Source: an uncultured Eubacteriales bacterium (lineage in GTDB: Bacteria > Bacillota > Clostridia > Oscillospirales > Oscillospiraceae). From it: a stretch of DNA of 6,513 nucleotides. Positions 1-6,482 of the stretch are shown here, in pieces; within the stretch, counting starts at the first letter, position 1; the number at the start of each line of letters is the position of its first letter. The DNA lies in the NCBI GenBank assembly GCA_900546415.1, contig URCY01000075.1:1-6513 (forward strand), written 5' to 3'. The translations under genes and the position numbers were made by a program. The notes under the pieces were generated by a model. It did no database searches, was not told where the DNA came from, and saw only the letters and a program-made list of their open reading frames with translations.

Positions 1-14
1 ATTTTCAAACCGAA

Positions 15-67
15 AAGTTGGGGCAAAAGACCCGCTGAGCGCCGCTGCCGATTGAATCAGAGGTTCC
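15..67 (+). repeat. Left arm of an imperfect inverted repeat flanking the operon
   Basis: This 53-nt stretch matches, without net length change, the reverse complement of positions 6461-6513. The best-conserved part is the operon-facing end, where CGATTGAATCAGAGGTTCC here corresponds to CGATTTAATCAGAGCTTCC on the other arm (2 differences in 19). The rest aligns with scattered mismatches and a one-base shift, for example GCTGAGCGC against GCTGACCGC. Its function is unknown. It could be a dispersed intergenic repeat, a MITE remnant or the end of an insertion sequence. I see no transposase, and the family was not recognised. Positions 1-14 hold nothing I can name. Confidence 0.55.
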
Positions 68-70
68 GTA

Positions 71-107
71 GAAAGGCTCTGACACGGGATCAGAGCCTTC
101 TTTTTTT
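71..107. terminator. Intrinsic terminator downstream of tsaD, strongest when read on the + strand
   Basis: A perfect 10-bp stem (AAGGCTCTGA at 73-82 with TCAGAGCCTT at 90-99) closes a 7-nt loop. On the + strand it is followed by TTCTTTTTTT, the classic intrinsic terminator layout. That suggests it ends a convergent + strand transcript coming from left of the window. Read on the minus strand it begins immediately after the tsaD stop codon, but the tail is only TTTCT, so it should be a weaker terminator for the operon. The T-tract overlaps the tsaD TAA codon (106-108). A shared bidirectional terminator between convergent units is the simplest reading. Confidence 0.85.
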
Positions 108-1122
108 ACAGCGTCTCGCCCTCCATCGATTTGGTGGCATAGGCGTTGAGCGTCTGGTCGGCAAGATGCCCGGCCAGATATTCATAATACGCCTGCGCGC
201 CGATCATCGCGCCGTTGTCGCCGCAGAGCGACAGCGGCGGCAGGCAGAGGCGCACGCCGCGCTGCTCGCACGCGCGCGTCAGATCGCCGCGGATGCGGCT
301 ATTGGCCGCAACGCCGCCCGCGACGGCCAGCGTGCGATAGCCGGTCTGTTCGAGCGCGGCAAGCGTGCGCGGCACGAGGATCTCGCTGACCGCCTCGGAA
401 AAGCTCGCGCAGAGGTCGGACACGTTCACCGCCCCGCCCTTCTGCTCGGTGTTATGGATCAGATTGACCGCCGCCGTTTTTAATCCGGAGAACGACATAT
501 CCAAGGGATTGCCGCTGACCTTGATATGCGGCATGGGATAGGTCTTGGGGTCGCCGCCGCGCGCCGCGCGGTCGAGCGCCGCTCCGCCGGGATAGGGCAT
601 CCCGAGCAGCCGCGCGACCTTGTCAAAGCACTCGCCCGCCGCGTCGTCGCGCGTCGAGCCGAGAATGTTCAGATCGGTATAATCGCGGACGTCGACGAGC
701 ATCGTGTGCCCGCCGGAGACGACGAGGCAGAGAAACGGCGGCTTCAGGTCGGGATAGGCAATGTAATTGGCGGCGATATGGCCGCGGATATGATGCACGG
801 GGATCAGCGGCACGTCCAGCGCCAGCGCTGCGGCCTTGGCGAAATTCACACCGACGAGCAGCGCGCCGATCAGGCCGGGCGCATAGGTCACGGCGACGGC
901 GTCAATGTCGGTGCGGCGCACATTCGCGGCGGCAAGCGCCTGCTCGGCAAGGCCGTAGATCGCTTCAATGTGCTTGCGCGAGGCGATTTCGGGCACGACG
1001 CCGCCGTAGAGCCGGTGCAGCGCCACCTGCGAGGCGATCTGGTCTGTCAGCACCTCGCGGCCGTCGCGCACGAGCGCAACGGCGGTCTCGTCGCAGGACG
1101 ATTCAACGGACAGGATCAGCAT
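106..1122 (-). CDS. tsaD: tRNA N6-adenosine threonylcarbamoyltransferase TsaD (t6A37 synthesis)
   Basis: TsaD moves the threonylcarbamoyl group from threonylcarbamoyl-AMP onto A37 of ANN-decoding tRNAs, normally in a cytoplasmic complex with TsaB and TsaE. The product is 338 aa, the usual family length. Visible hallmarks are SVESSCDET (5-13), the metal-binding HIRGH with H111 and H115, SGGHT (136-140), DDAAGECFDK (159-168) followed by YPGG, SFSGLKTA (210-217), VAGGVAANSR (267-276) and CGDNGAM (300-306) with D302 as the third metal ligand. The frame stays open upstream to 1299, but the ATG at 1122 is chosen because AAGGAG (1130-1135) lies 7 nt before it and the family N-terminus MLILSVESS starts there. 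The start lies inside the rimI 3' end (20-nt overlap), so translation is probably coupled. It is the last gene of the operon. No tsaB or tsaE is present in the window. Confidence 0.97.
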   Translation of the reverse strand: MLILSVESSCDETAVALVRDGREVLTDQIASQVALHRLYGGVVPEIASRKHIEAIYGLAEQALAAANVRRTDIDAVAVTYAPGLIGALLVGVNFAKAAALALDVPLIPVHHIRGHIAANYIAYPDLKPPFLCLVVSGGHTMLVDVRDYTDLNILGSTRDDAAGECFDKVARLLGMPYPGGAALDRAARGGDPKTYPMPHIKVSGNPLDMSFSGLKTAAVNLIHNTEQKGGAVNVSDLCASFSEAVSEILVPRTLAALEQTGYRTLAVAGGVAANSRIRGDLTRACEQRGVRLCLPPLSLCGDNGAMIGAQAYYEYLAGHLADQTLNAYATKSMEGETL

Positions 1123-1549
1123 GGAACAGCTCCTTTCTGAGGATGAGCGCATCCTCGCGCGGATCGAGATAGTAATTCGGGCGGCGTCCGACCTGCGCAA
1201 AGCCGAGCGTCCGATAGAGCGCAATTGCGCCGGAGTTGGAGGCGCGAACCTCCAAAAACAGCTCGTCGATCTCGGGCAGGCGGCGCTCCAGCTCGGCAAA
1301 CAGCGCGCGGGCGATGCCGCGGCGGCGCAGCGCAGGGCTGACGGCGACGTTCATCACGTCGGCCTGAGGCGGCACCCGCTGCACGCCCAGATAGGCGGCA
1401 GCCGTACCGTCCTCCTCCCAGACGAGCCAGAGGCTCAGCGGGTTATCCAGCTCCGAGGCGATCGAGCTGGCGCTCCATGGATCGGAAAAGCACAGCTTTT
1501 CCAGCGCGGCGACGGACGGAACGTCCGCAGCGGTCATCGGTCGGATCAT
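1103..1549 (-). CDS. rimI: Ribosomal protein S18-alanine N-acetyltransferase RimI (GNAT family)
   Basis: RimI is a cytoplasmic GNAT enzyme that uses acetyl-CoA to acetylate the N-terminal alanine of ribosomal protein S18 and possibly other N-termini. The 148-aa product has the single-domain family length. The acetyl-CoA binding motif A is seen as NVAVSPALRRRGIARALF (67-84), with the RRRGIA pyrophosphate loop. The RimI signature follows: FLEVRASN (98-105), ALYRTLGF (110-117) and NYYLD (125-129). E100 and Y112 are spaced like the proposed catalytic pair E103/Y115 of the E. coli enzyme. The ATG overlaps the polA TGA as ATGA. No good Shine-Dalgarno precedes it, so coupling to polA translation is likely. 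A second in-frame ATG four codons later is a weaker alternative. Adjacency to tsaD is common in Firmicutes and supports the name. Specificity for S18 is inferred from the family. Confidence 0.93.
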   Translation of the reverse strand: MIRPMTAADVPSVAALEKLCFSDPWSASSIASELDNPLSLWLVWEEDGTAAAYLGVQRVPPQADVMNVAVSPALRRRGIARALFAELERRLPEIDELFLEVRASNSGAIALYRTLGFAQVGRRPNYYLDPREDALILRKELFHADPVR

Positions 1550-4146
1550 TTCGCGTCATACCAGCTTTCTCCGGTTTTTGCCTCGGCGACGAGCGGCACG
1601 GCAAGCGTCGCGGCGTGCTCCATCTCGTCGGCGACGATCGCGCGCACGCGCTCAGCCTCCTCCGGCGGGCATTCGACGATCAGCTCGTCGTGCACCTGAA
1701 GCAGCAGCCGCGCGCGCAGACCGTTTGTCTCGAGCGCACGGAACACGCGCACCATCGCCAGCTTCATAATGTCCGCAGCCGTTCCCTGCACGGGCGTGTT
1801 GAGCGCAATGCGCTCCGCACCGGAGCGGATATTGAAATTCGTGCTGCGGATCTCGGGGATCATGCGCCGTCTGCCGAACAGTGTGGAGACGTAGCCCTGC
1901 GTGCGCGCAGTCTCGACGATGTTTTTCATATAGTCCCGCACGCCGGGATATTGCGTCAGATAGCGCTCGATATATTCCTTGGCCTCGCGGCGGCTCACGC
2001 CGATGTCCTGCGCCAGCGAGAACTCGGAAATGCCGTAGACGATGCCGAAATTGACCGCCTTGGCCTGACGGCGCATCAGCGGCGTGACGTCCTCGGGCGG
2101 CATGTGGAACACGCGCGAGGCGGTCAGGCGGTGGAAATCCTCCCCGGAACGGAAGGCCTCCTGCATGGCGCGGTCGTCCGCGATATGCGCCAGCACGCGC
2201 AGCTCGATCTGACTGTAATCCGCGTCGACGAGCACCCAGCCCGGGCGCGGCACGAACATTTTTCGGATCTCGCTGCCAAGCTCCGTGCGCACGGGGATGT
2301 TTTGCAGATTCGGCTCGGTCGACGACAGGCGGCCGGTCGCCGTGACGGTGTTCTGGAAGGTCGTGTGGATGCGTCCGTCGGGCGCGATCTCCTTTTGCAG
2401 CCCCTCGGCGTAGGTCGATTGCAGCTTCGTGAGCATTCGGTAGTCCATGACGGCCTGAATGATCGGGTGGCGGTCGCGAAGCTTTTCGAGCACCTCGGCA
2501 TTGGTCGAATAGCCGCTCTTGGTCTTTTTGACGGGCGGCAGGCCGAGCTTTTCAAACAGCACCACGCCGAGCTGCTTGGGCGACTGGATGTTGAACGGTT
2601 CGCCGGAATAGCCGTAGATCAGGCGCTCACAGGCGGCGATCCGCTCGGAAAGCATGGCGCTGAACGCCTCGAGCGCCGCCCGGTCGACCGGAACGCCGTC
2701 GTGCTCCATGTGCGCCAGCACACGGCAGAGCGGAAGCTCCAGCTCCCGCAGCAGGGCGGTCATGCCCTCTGCCTCGAGCTTTTCCGACAGCACCCGCTGC
2801 AGCCGCTGCACGCAGACGGCCTGCGCGGCAAGCTGCGCGTCGGGGTCGTCCTCCTGCGCAGGAGGCGTATGCAGGTAGTCCTGCGCGAGCTGCGGCAGCT
2901 CGTATTTTCCGCGCGTTGCGTCGAGCAGATAGGCCGCCAGCGCCGTGTCGAACACAAAGCCGTCGGCATCGATGCCCGCCGCAAGCAGCCGACGCATCAA
3001 CGGCTTGACGTCATGCGCCGTTTTCGGCACGGCTCGGTCAAACAGCCGCTCGAGAACATAGGCGTGATCCAAACCAAGGCGCTCGCGCTTCAAAAGCGTG
3101 ACCGCAGCGTCCCGGCAGACGGCGACCGTGTCCAGCTCCGGCGAGACGGCGACCGCCACGGGCGCTCCGTCCAGCAGGGCGAGCGCCTCGTCCGCCGTTT
3201 CGGCCGTAACAACGTCGCATTTTGCCTCGGGCGGCTCGGCCGCGTCCGTCTCCGGCGTCTCAAACGCGGCGCTGCGCAGGCCGTATTGGTCGATCAGCTT
3301 CTGAAACTCCAGACGCGTGAACAGGTCGTAAAGCTCGCGGCGCTTCGGCTCGCGCACCAGATTCTTCTCGGGCGAAAATTCAAAGCAGAGCGGCGCATCG
3401 CAGCGGATGGTCGCAAGCTCATAGGAGAGATAGGCCATCTCCCGCCCGTTGACGAGCTTTTCATAGAGCTTGCCCTTCATATTCTGCGGCGTCAGATTCT
3501 CATAAACGCCGTCGAGCGTTCCGAAGCGGTGCAGCAGCTCCGTGGCCGTCTTCGGCCCGACGCCCGCGACGCCGGGGATATTATCCGAGCTGTCGCCCAT
3601 GAGCGCCTTGAGGTCGATCAGGCGGATCGGCTCCAGCCCGTACTCGGCCTCGAACGTCGCCGGGTCATAGTTGACCGAGTGCGTCTGCCCGCCCTGCGTG
3701 CGCACAAGCTTGACCGTCACGCGGTCGTTGACCAATTGCAGGCTGTCGCGATCTCCGGTGAGGATCACGCAGTCCCAATCCGCATCGGCGCAGAGGCGCG
3801 ACACCGTGCCGATCACGTCGTCGGCCTCCCAGCCCTGACATTCATAGATCGGAATGTTCATCGCCCGCAGTACGTCCTTCATCACGGGCATCTGCGCGGC
3901 CAGCTCCTCGGGCATTCCGTGCCGGTTGGCCTTATAAGCCTCATATTTCAAATGGCGAAACGTCGGCCCGTGCAGGTCGAAGGCAACGCACAGCGCCTCC
4001 GGCCGCTCCTCGCGGCGCACGCGCTCGAGGATGTTCAGAAAGCCGAAAATCGCGTTGGTGTACATACCGTCGCGCGTCGTCAGCGGATGCACGCCGTAGT
4101 AGGCCCGGTTGATGACGCTGTTGCCGTCTAGGATCATCAGCTTCAT
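1546..4146 (-). CDS. polA: DNA polymerase I with 5' nuclease domain and inactive proofreading domain
   Basis: PolA fills gaps and removes RNA primers and damaged 5' flaps during repair and Okazaki-fragment processing. The 866-aa product has three regions. The 5' nuclease/FEN region (about 1-290) shows LDGNS (6-10), AFD (55-57), EADD (107-110), GDRD (131-134), GDSSDN (184-189) and the helix-hairpin-helix GVGPKTA. The middle region (about 305-465) looks like a 3'-5' exonuclease fold that lacks the DxE pair (VSPELD sits there) and the third Asp motif, so it is probably inactive. The polymerase region (about 470-866) has motif A DYSQIELR (D643), motif B RRQAKAVNFGIVYG (R692, K696, F700, Y704) and motif C VHDE (D820, E821). 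The start at 4146 is preferred over 4185, which lies inside cysS. A GGGGGA sits 10 nt upstream of 4146, and the MKLMILDGN start matches the family. It lies 23 nt after cysS and overlaps rimI by 4 nt. Confidence 0.97.
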   Translation of the reverse strand: MKLMILDGNSVINRAYYGVHPLTTRDGMYTNAIFGFLNILERVRREERPEALCVAFDLHGPTFRHLKYEAYKANRHGMPEELAAQMPVMKDVLRAMNIPIYECQGWEADDVIGTVSRLCADADWDCVILTGDRDSLQLVNDRVTVKLVRTQGGQTHSVNYDPATFEAEYGLEPIRLIDLKALMGDSSDNIPGVAGVGPKTATELLHRFGTLDGVYENLTPQNMKGKLYEKLVNGREMAYLSYELATIRCDAPLCFEFSPEKNLVREPKRRELYDLFTRLEFQKLIDQYGLRSAAFETPETDAAEPPEAKCDVVTAETADEALALLDGAPVAVAVSPELDTVAVCRDAAVTLLKRERLGLDHAYVLERLFDRAVPKTAHDVKPLMRRLLAAGIDADGFVFDTALAAYLLDATRGKYELPQLAQDYLHTPPAQEDDPDAQLAAQAVCVQRLQRVLSEKLEAEGMTALLRELELPLCRVLAHMEHDGVPVDRAALEAFSAMLSERIAACERLIYGYSGEPFNIQSPKQLGVVLFEKLGLPPVKKTKSGYSTNAEVLEKLRDRHPIIQAVMDYRMLTKLQSTYAEGLQKEIAPDGRIHTTFQNTVTATGRLSSTEPNLQNIPVRTELGSEIRKMFVPRPGWVLVDADYSQIELRVLAHIADDRAMQEAFRSGEDFHRLTASRVFHMPPEDVTPLMRRQAKAVNFGIVYGISEFSLAQDIGVSRREAKEYIERYLTQYPGVRDYMKNIVETARTQGYVSTLFGRRRMIPEIRSTNFNIRSGAERIALNTPVQGTAADIMKLAMVRVFRALETNGLRARLLLQVHDELIVECPPEEAERVRAIVADEMEHAATLAVPLVAEAKTGESWYDAK

Positions 4147-4156
4147 GGCAGCTTTT

Positions 4157-4162
4157 TCCCCC
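4157..4162 (-). promoter_or_regulatory. Ribosome-binding site that sets the polA start
   Basis: On the minus strand GGGGGA precedes the ATG at 4146 by 10 nt, inside the 23-nt cysS-polA gap. The alternative in-frame ATG at 4185 has only a poor CAGGGC upstream and would add 13 residues with no match to the family N-terminus. Confidence 0.6.
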
Positions 4163-4169
4163 GTTTTCG

Positions 4170-5579
4170 TCAGATTCTTCTCCATTTTGCGCCCTGCGGC
4201 GTGTCAATGACCTCGATGCCGCGCGCCTTCAGCTCGTCGCGGATGCGATCGGCCTGCGCCCAGTTTTTCTCCTTCTTGGCGGCGGCACGCGCGGCGACGA
4301 GCGCGTCGATCTCGGGATCCTTTTCCTCCTCGGGCAGCGCCTCGCGCTGCTTCTGCGCGGCCGCGAGCAGGTTCAGGCCGAGCACCTGATCGAATTCGGC
4401 AAGCGCGGCGCGCTTTGTTGCGTCATTCGTCTTGGCCTTGAGAACGTCATAAAGCGTCGTGACCGCGAGGGACGTGTTGAGGTCGCCGTTCAGCGCAGTC
4501 TTGAAGCGTTCGCGCAGCGCGTCCAGCGCGGCCTCATCGAGCGGTGCGTCCTGCGTGTCGAGCGCGGCGATCTTTGCGATCAGCTTCTCATAGGTCAGCG
4601 CCGCATTGTCCAGATTCTCCCACGAGAAGACGAGGTTGCGGCGATAGTGGCTTTGCAGGCAGAACAGGCGGTAGGCCATCGGATCATAGCCCTTCTGCTC
4701 CAGCAGCGAAACAGTCAAGAATTCACCCTTGGATTTGGACATTTTGCCGCCTTCGGTGTTCAGATGATGAACATGGAACCAATAGTTGCACCATTTATGG
4801 CCGAGGTAGGCCTCGGACTGGGCGATCTCGTTCGTGTGGTGCGGGAAGGCGTTGTCGATGCCGCCGCAGTGGATGTCCATATCCTCGCCGAGGTGCTTGA
4901 TGCTGATGCAGGAGCACTCGATATGCCAGCCGGGATAGCCCACGCCCCACGGGGAGTCCCACTTGAGCGCCTGATCCTCAAATTTCGACTTGGTGAACCA
5001 GAGGACGAAATCATTCTTATTGCGCTTGTTCTCGTCCTCCTCGACGCCCTCGCGGACGCCGACGGCGAGATCCTCCTCCTTGTGGTCGTTGAACACATAA
5101 TATTTCTCAAGCTTGGAGGTGTCAAAATAGATGTTTCCGCCGGCCGCGTAGGCATAGCCCTTGTCCAGCAGCGTCTCGATCATGTGGATATATTCCGGGA
5201 TGCAGTGCGTTGCAGGCTCGACCACGTCCGGCCGTTTGATATTCAGCTTGTCGCAGTCGGCAAAGAACGCGTCGGTATAGTATTTTGCGACCTCCATCAC
5301 GGTCTTATGCTCGCGCTTGGCACCCTTGAGCATTTTGTCCTCGCCGGTGTCGGCGTCGGAGGCCAGATGGCCGACATCCGTGATGTTCATGACGCGCTTG
5401 ACATTGTAGCCCAGATAGCGCAGGCTCTTTTCCAGCACGTCCTCCATGATATAGCTGCGCAGATTGCCGATGTGGGCATAGTGATAGACCGTCGGGCCGC
5501 AGGTATACATCTTCACAATGTCGGGGTGGTTCGGAACGAACAGCTCCTTCTTGTGGCTCAGGGAATTATAAAGATACAT
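4170..5579 (-). CDS. cysS: Cysteinyl-tRNA synthetase (class Ia)
   Basis: CysS activates cysteine with ATP and charges tRNA-Cys in the cytoplasm. The 469-aa protein has the normal length. The catalytic fold shows TCGPTVYHYAHIGN (26-39), whose HIGN is the HIGH-class signature. The four expected zinc ligands that select cysteine are present at C27, C222 (in GWHIECS), H247 and E251 (in FPHHTNEIAQSEA). The second ATP motif is KMSKS (279-283). A helical anticodon-binding part follows from about residue 320, and a short basic C-terminus ends in KWRRI. The ATG at 5579 has AGAAGGAG (5589-5596) 9 nt upstream, embedded in the last codons of cysE. Only 3 nt separate the two genes, so they are surely cotranscribed. 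Control by the upstream cysteine T-box is expected. No missing catalytic motif was seen. Confidence 0.98.
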   Translation of the reverse strand: MYLYNSLSHKKELFVPNHPDIVKMYTCGPTVYHYAHIGNLRSYIMEDVLEKSLRYLGYNVKRVMNITDVGHLASDADTGEDKMLKGAKREHKTVMEVAKYYTDAFFADCDKLNIKRPDVVEPATHCIPEYIHMIETLLDKGYAYAAGGNIYFDTSKLEKYYVFNDHKEEDLAVGVREGVEEDENKRNKNDFVLWFTKSKFEDQALKWDSPWGVGYPGWHIECSCISIKHLGEDMDIHCGGIDNAFPHHTNEIAQSEAYLGHKWCNYWFHVHHLNTEGGKMSKSKGEFLTVSLLEQKGYDPMAYRLFCLQSHYRRNLVFSWENLDNAALTYEKLIAKIAALDTQDAPLDEAALDALRERFKTALNGDLNTSLAVTTLYDVLKAKTNDATKRAALAEFDQVLGLNLLAAAQKQREALPEEEKDPEIDALVAARAAAKKEKNWAQADRIRDELKARGIEVIDTPQGAKWRRI

Positions 5580-5582
5580 GGC

Positions 5583-6200
5583 TCATTGCTCCTTCTGTAA
5601 TAATTTTTCCAATTGCTGCACCCGCTCGGAAAGCGCCGCAATCTCAAGCTGGATGGGGTCAGGCGTGTGGATATGGTCGAGCTTCTCGCCGCCGACGCGG
5701 ACGATATGCCCCGGGATGCCGACGACGGTGCAGTTATCCGGCACCTCGCGCAGCACGACGGAATTCGCCGCGATCTTGACGTTATCGCCGACCCTGAACG
5801 GCCCTAAAACCTTTGCGCCGCAGCCGACCATGACGTTGTTGCCGAGCGTCGGGTGGCGCTTTTCCCGCGCCGCGCCCGTGCCGCCGAGGGTCACGCCCTG
5901 ATAGAGCAGACAGTCGTCGCCGATCTCGGCCGTCGCGCCGATCACGATGCCCGTGCCGTGGTCAATGACAAGTCTGCGCCCGATTTTTGCCGCCGGATGG
6001 ATCTCAACGCCCGTGCGGCGCTTCGCCCGCTGCGAGACCCACCGCGCCAGAAACAGGCACTTATGTCCATAGAGCCAATGGGCAACGCGGTAATAGATCT
6101 GTGCGTGCAGACCGTTATATAATAAGAAAATTTCCAGCTTGCTCCTTGCCGCCGGGTCGTTGCGTTGGTACGCCGTCAGCGTTTCGTTCAGGCGTGTCAT
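5583..6200 (-). CDS. cysE: Serine O-acetyltransferase CysE, short form
   Basis: CysE transfers acetyl from acetyl-CoA to L-serine, giving O-acetylserine for cysteine synthase. The 205-aa protein is the short form common in Firmicutes, lacking most of the N-terminal helical region of the ~273-aa E. coli enzyme. Left-handed beta-helix hexapeptide repeats run from about 65 to 168. The family signature IDHGTGIVIG (79-88) contains H81, equivalent to the catalytic His158 of E. coli. The partner acid position is E66 (GVEIHPA) instead of Asp. GGTGAAREKRHPTLG (106-120) forms the acetyl-CoA and serine loop. The tail (183-205) is a short amphipathic, probably coiled-coil helix ending in Gln. GGAGG (6209-6213) lies 8 nt before the ATG. 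It is the first gene of the T-box-controlled unit and is followed 3 nt later by cysS. Confidence 0.97.
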   Translation of the reverse strand: MTRLNETLTAYQRNDPAARSKLEIFLLYNGLHAQIYYRVAHWLYGHKCLFLARWVSQRAKRRTGVEIHPAAKIGRRLVIDHGTGIVIGATAEIGDDCLLYQGVTLGGTGAAREKRHPTLGNNVMVGCGAKVLGPFRVGDNVKIAANSVVLREVPDNCTVVGIPGHIVRVGGEKLDHIHTPDPIQLEIAALSERVQQLEKLLQKEQ

Positions 6201-6208
6201 ATTTCATT

Positions 6209-6213
6209 CCTCC
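6209..6213 (-). promoter_or_regulatory. Ribosome-binding site of cysE
   Basis: A GGAGG consensus site lies 8 nt upstream of the ATG at 6200 and just after the U-tract of the leader terminator. It is translated only when the T-box terminator has been bypassed. Confidence 0.85.
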
Positions 6214-6217
6214 AAAT

Positions 6218-6258
6218 AAAAAGACCTACCTCCGGCTTTGTCCAGAGGCGGGTCTTTT
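6218..6258 (-). terminator. Regulated intrinsic terminator of the T-box leader
   Basis: On the minus strand AAAAGACC (6258-6251) pairs with GGTCTTTT (6226-6219). Inner pairs CCTC/GAGG and a short extension close a loop ACAAAG, and the U-run follows. The CGCCUCU segment (6250-6244) is shared with the antiterminator, so the two structures exclude each other, as T-box attenuation requires. It ends 5 nt before the cysE ribosome-binding site. Confidence 0.9.
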
Positions 6259-6448
6259 GAAAAACTCGCGGTTCCACTCTGATTTCTCGCTTTGACGGAA
6301 GCCAAGGCTTCCTCGGTCTTTTCGCGACCAACGGGGTCTCCCCTCGCTCACGAACGCACTTCGCCGCCCCGACGCCGCTTCCGCTTTCAGCCATGGCGGA
6401 GGCTCTCTGGCACGTCTGCCGGTCAGCTACTCTTTTCGATCAACGCGA
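6218..6448 (-). ncRNA. T-box leader riboswitch sensing tRNA-Cys, upstream of cysE-cysS
   Basis: On the minus strand the T-box core AGAGTGGAACCGCG is at 6280-6267. Stem I can be folded from 6448 to 6344. Its base pairs UCGC (6448-6445) with GCGA (6347-6344) around a k-turn-like GUUGAU/UGAG. The loop E partners AGUA (6431-6428) and GAA (6362-6360) frame a UGC codon at 6358-6356, read as the Cys specifier. An AGAGAG bulge (6408-6403) and a distal helix UCCGC/GCGGA capped by GGCUGAAA complete the elbow-binding end. A stem III hairpin is GGAAGCC-TT-GGCTTCC (6312-6297). In the antiterminator, AGAG (6280-6277) pairs with CUCU (6247-6244) and GCG with CGC around the bulge UGGAACC. UGGA would pair with a U73-CCA end, as in tRNA-Cys. 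Uncharged tRNA-Cys should favour readthrough into cysE. Confidence 0.94.
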
Positions 6449-6453
6449 TATGA

Positions 6454-6482
6454 AATTTAGGGAAGCTCTGATTAAATCGCAA
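6454..6482 (-). promoter_or_regulatory. Candidate sigma-70/sigma-A promoter for the cysE operon
   Basis: On the minus strand TTGCGA (6482-6477) and TAAATT (6459-6454) are separated by exactly 17 nt. Each matches 4 of 6 consensus bases. Initiation about 7 nt after the -10 box would fall at about 6447, just where stem I of the T-box begins. That agreement is the main support. The -35 box and spacer lie inside the right repeat arm. No transcript data are available here. Confidence 0.5.

Noticed and set aside
52..1140. Two + strand open frames antisense to tsaD
   Set aside because: They are low-complexity Arg/Ala-rich products opposite a fully conserved TsaD.
1123..1299. Upstream extension of tsaD
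   Set aside because: The extra residues overlap rimI, resemble no TsaD N-terminus, and a good AAGGAG precedes the ATG at 1122.
1477..4131. 884-codon open frame on the + strand antisense to polA
   Set aside because: It lies opposite a complete PolA with all motifs. Its product is Arg/His/Gln-rich with no recognisable domain, as expected from the complement of GC-rich codons.
4147..4185. polA start at 4185
   Set aside because: It lies within cysS, has a poor ribosome-binding site and adds 13 residues not typical of the family.
4647..5600. 317-codon open frame on the + strand antisense to cysS
   Set aside because: It is a shadow of the cysS reading frame. The hydrophobic composition comes from complementing its codons, and no ribosome-binding site or family match was seen.
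6201..6460. Small coding frame upstream of cysE (6197-6394, minus)
   Set aside because: The segment is fully explained by the T-box leader structure and its terminator.
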